Assembly (NCBI RefSeq): GCF_900105585.1
Contig: NZ_FNRT01000002.1
Span: forward strand, 1,302,001 to 1,366,000
DNA from: Nocardioides exalbidus
Lineage (GTDB): Bacteria; Actinomycetota; Actinomycetes; Propionibacteriales; Nocardioidaceae
Direction: 5' to 3'
DNA: 64,000 nucleotides
This document shows, one piece after another, positions 62,245 through 64,000 of the stretch (positions within the stretch are counted from its first letter, which is position 1; each line of letters starts with the position of its first letter). Both the position numbers and the translations under genes were made by a program. The notes below the pieces were generated by a model. That model had not been told where the DNA came from and did no database searches. It worked only from the letters and a program-made list of their open reading frames with translations.

Positions 62245-63651
62245 ATGGAGACAGTGGAGTACGACGTCGTGGTGATCGGCGGCGGTCCGGCGGGCGAGAA
62301 CGCCGCGCAGTACGCCGTCGAGGGCACGGGGATGACGGCGGCGATCGTCGAGCGCGAGCTGCTCGGCGGCGAGTGCAGCTATTGGGCGTGCATGCCGAGC
62401 AAGGCGCTGCTCCGGCCGATCGCGGTCGCCGACACGACCGCCGACCTGCACGGCGTGTCGACGGCCCACGTCGCGCCGAAGGCCCTGCTCGAGCGGCGCG
62501 ACTACTGGGTGTCGGACTACTCCGACGCCGGGCAGGAGTCATGGGCCGAGGGTGCCGGCCTGGCCGTCGTCCGGGGGGACGGGCGGATCGCGGGCGAGCG
62601 GACCGTGCGGGTCGGCGACACGCTCGTGCAGGCCCGGCAGGCCGTGGTGATCGCCACAGGCAGCGAGGCACGCGTCCCGGAGATGTACGCCGACGCCCTC
62701 CCGTGGGACTCCCGCGACGCGACCGGTGTGGTCGAGGTGCCCGACCGACTCGTCGTCGTGGGGGGCGGGGTCGTCGCGTGCGAGGCCGCGATCTGGATGC
62801 ATGCGCTCGGCTCGGCCGTGACGCTCGTCGTGCGCGACCGGCGCCTGCTCGGCCGCACGGAGCCGTTCGCCGGTGAGGCCGTGCTGGCCGGCCTCCGCGA
62901 CCGCGGGATCGACGTGCGACTCGGCGTGGACGTCACCCACGTCCGCCGGGAGTCGCCCGAGGCGACCGGGATCGGCAAGGTCCACGGCGGGGCGGTCACG
63001 CTGACGACGTCGACGGGTGAGATCGAGGCCGACGAGATCCTGCTGTCCATCGGCCGCGTGCCGCGGCTCGACGACATCGGCCTCGACTCGGTCGGGCTGT
63101 CGCCCGACGACGTCAAGGCCGGCCGGCTGCCCGAGTGGCTGCACGCCGTGGGCGACGCGAGCGGCGGTCCGCCGCTCACCCACTGGGGCAAGCACCAGGC
63201 CCGGGTCGTGGGCGCCCGGATCGCGGCGGCCGCCGCGGGCGAGGTCGCCTGGGAGCCGGACCGCGAGGCACCCGTGCCGCAGGTCGTCTTCAGCGACCCC
63301 GAGGTCGCCTCGGTCGGCATGACGGAGGCCGAGGCCCGCGACGCCGGCCACGACGTGGTGACCACCCGCGTGCCCACGTCGTCCGCCGCCGGCACCGGAC
63401 TGCTCCGCGACCACGTGGTCGGCGACGCCCAGCTCGTCGTCGACCGCGGCTCCCGCCTGCTGCTCGGCGCCACGTTCGTCGGTCCCGAGGCCGGGGAGCT
63501 CGTGCACGCCGCCACGGTGGCCATCACCGGCGGGGTCCCGGTCCACGTGCTGCGCCACGCCGTGGCGTCGTACCCCACCGCCGCCGAGCTCTGGCTCCGG
63601 CTCCTCGAGGAGCTCCCGCGCGAGTTCCGGGTGCCGCCGCCCGTCGCCTGA
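62245..63651 (+). CDS. FAD-dependent pyridine nucleotide-disulfide oxidoreductase
   Basis: 468-residue flavoprotein like mercuric/lipoamide reductases. N-terminal FAD loop VVVIGGGPAGENAA; redox-active pair GGECSYWACMPSK with C44 and C49; NAD(P) loop VVVGGGVVACEAA; second FAD motif LHAVGDASG. In the C-terminal dimer domain the usual HxHPTxxE acid-base pair is replaced by HAVASYPTAAE, so the active-site His is shifted or lost. Substrate unknown. Function may be quinone or thiol reduction. Confidence 0.88.
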   Translation: METVEYDVVVIGGGPAGENAAQYAVEGTGMTAAIVERELLGGECSYWACMPSKALLRPIAVADTTADLHGVSTAHVAPKALLERRDYWVSDYSDAGQESWAEGAGLAVVRGDGRIAGERTVRVGDTLVQARQAVVIATGSEARVPEMYADALPWDSRDATGVVEVPDRLVVVGGGVVACEAAIWMHALGSAVTLVVRDRRLLGRTEPFAGEAVLAGLRDRGIDVRLGVDVTHVRRESPEATGIGKVHGGAVTLTTSTGEIEADEILLSIGRVPRLDDIGLDSVGLSPDDVKAGRLPEWLHAVGDASGGPPLTHWGKHQARVVGARIAAAAAGEVAWEPDREAPVPQVVFSDPEVASVGMTEAEARDAGHDVVTTRVPTSSAAGTGLLRDHVVGDAQLVVDRGSRLLLGATFVGPEAGELVHAATVAITGGVPVHVLRHAVASYPTAAELWLRLLEELPREFRVPPPVA

Positions 63652-63903
63652 ACCCGGACCAGCGGGGGTTCCAGCGCCGCGGACACGCGCCGAAGCGAAG
63701 CGGAGGCGCCAGACAAGCACCGTGATCCATGGTCACGGGTGGCCGGACCCACGGCCCGGGGGTTTCGACACGGGCGCCAGGGCGCCCTGCTCAACCAGCG
63801 GGGGCCCGCGCGCCGCGGACGGTAACCCCCGCCGACGATCGGCGACACCCCCACTCGACTTCGCGGGCGCGCGCTGCGGACGAACCCCCGCCGACGACCA
63901 GCG
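63652..63903. repeat. Repeat-rich intergenic region
   Basis: Contains imperfect direct repeats: CCAGCGGGGG...GCCGCGGAC at 63659-63684 and 63795-63820, and a roughly 40-bp repeat with core AACCCCCGCCGACGA at 63808-63850 and 63869-63909. A palindromic CCGTGATCCATGGTCACGG lies at 63720-63738. No gene seen. Confidence 0.7.
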
Positions 63904-64000
63904 TCACCCGCGCTCGCGGAGGTACCTCCCGAAGTGGGGGACGGTGAAGGCGATCCGGCCGCGCTCGCCGGAGTAGACGAGGCCCTTCTTGAGCAGGGAG
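63904..64000 (-). CDS. C terminus of a winged-helix-type protein (truncated by window)
   Basis: The minus-strand frame reads SLLKKGLVYSGERGRIAFTV then PHFGRYLRERG and a stop at 63904-63906. This looks like the C-terminal winged-helix part of an ATP-binding protein of the AAA/archaeal ATPase type. Only 31 residues are visible; the rest is beyond the window. Confidence 0.6.
   Translation of the reverse strand, partial: SLLKKGLVYSGERGRIAFTVPHFGRYLRERG

Overview
The window is about 64 kb of very GC-rich chromosomal DNA with densely packed genes on both strands. Codon use is strongly GC3-biased. It carries a bacterial proteasome activator, a PAP2-diacylglycerol kinase fusion, a complete kdpFABCDE operon, WS/DGAT and PlsB acyltransferases, and many genes that look leaderless. 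This points to an actinobacterium; the gene mix suggests Nocardioidaceae (Nocardioides-like), which is inference and not proven. No prophage, insertion sequence with a transposase, CRISPR array or rRNA operon is visible, and it reads as core chromosome with small accessory pieces.

Layout. 1-2854: end of a sugar ABC importer (permease, ATPase) with a GH32-like glycosidase. 2851-5608: upp, a tadA pair, a lipoprotein and a GNAT enzyme. 5587-10368: a leftward acyl-lipid operon (plsB, a HAD-acyltransferase fusion, WS/DGAT). 10486-10575: tRNA-Ser(CGA). 10614-18702: small regulator-enzyme modules (SDR-TetR-quinone reductase, HtrA-like protease, VOC/MarR, MerR/OYE, D-tartrate dehydratase/GntR), several with visible operators. 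18721-31108: YbaK deacylase, TetR/MMPL pump, zincin, HAD phosphatase, MFS-spermidine synthase fusion, CDF metal exporter and ArsR regulator, VKOR, MFS, aldo/keto reductase and a biotinyl carrier. 31155-41175: membrane protein, nitrilase, MobA-like protein, quinone reductase, proteasome activator, serS with two HAD phosphatases, and PAP2-DAGK. 41199-48725: kdpFABCDE, all leftward with 4-nt overlaps. 48808-56876: DUF4446, pheA, GDT1, a DUF6058-GNAT fusion, a palindrome-flanked DUF559 nuclease-like gene, arcA, a cyclic-nucleotide receptor plus cyclase pair, and DUF5926. 56928-64000: glycerophosphodiesterase, UBP zinc finger, DUF2087, a small secreted M15-like protein, LysE, GH114, a TerC transporter behind a yybP-ykoY (Mn2+) riboswitch, a flavin disulfide oxidoreductase, and the tail of a further gene.

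Themes. (1) Dispersed long palindromes: one family (arm core GCACGTGCGGCGG..TGGCCCTC) occurs three times, and two copies bracket a DUF559/AbiEi-like gene, a possible REP-style element. A second palindrome type is tandemly duplicated at 35149-35281. (2) About 25 genes have a NAnnnT -10-like hexamer ending 6 or 7 nt before the start codon, which implies widespread leaderless transcription. (3) Several divergent regulator/target pairs show clear inverted-repeat operators, including a shared CATCG-N8-CGATG site in front of both the ArsR regulator and the CDF exporter. (4) Manganese handling appears twice (GDT1 and riboswitch-controlled TerC).
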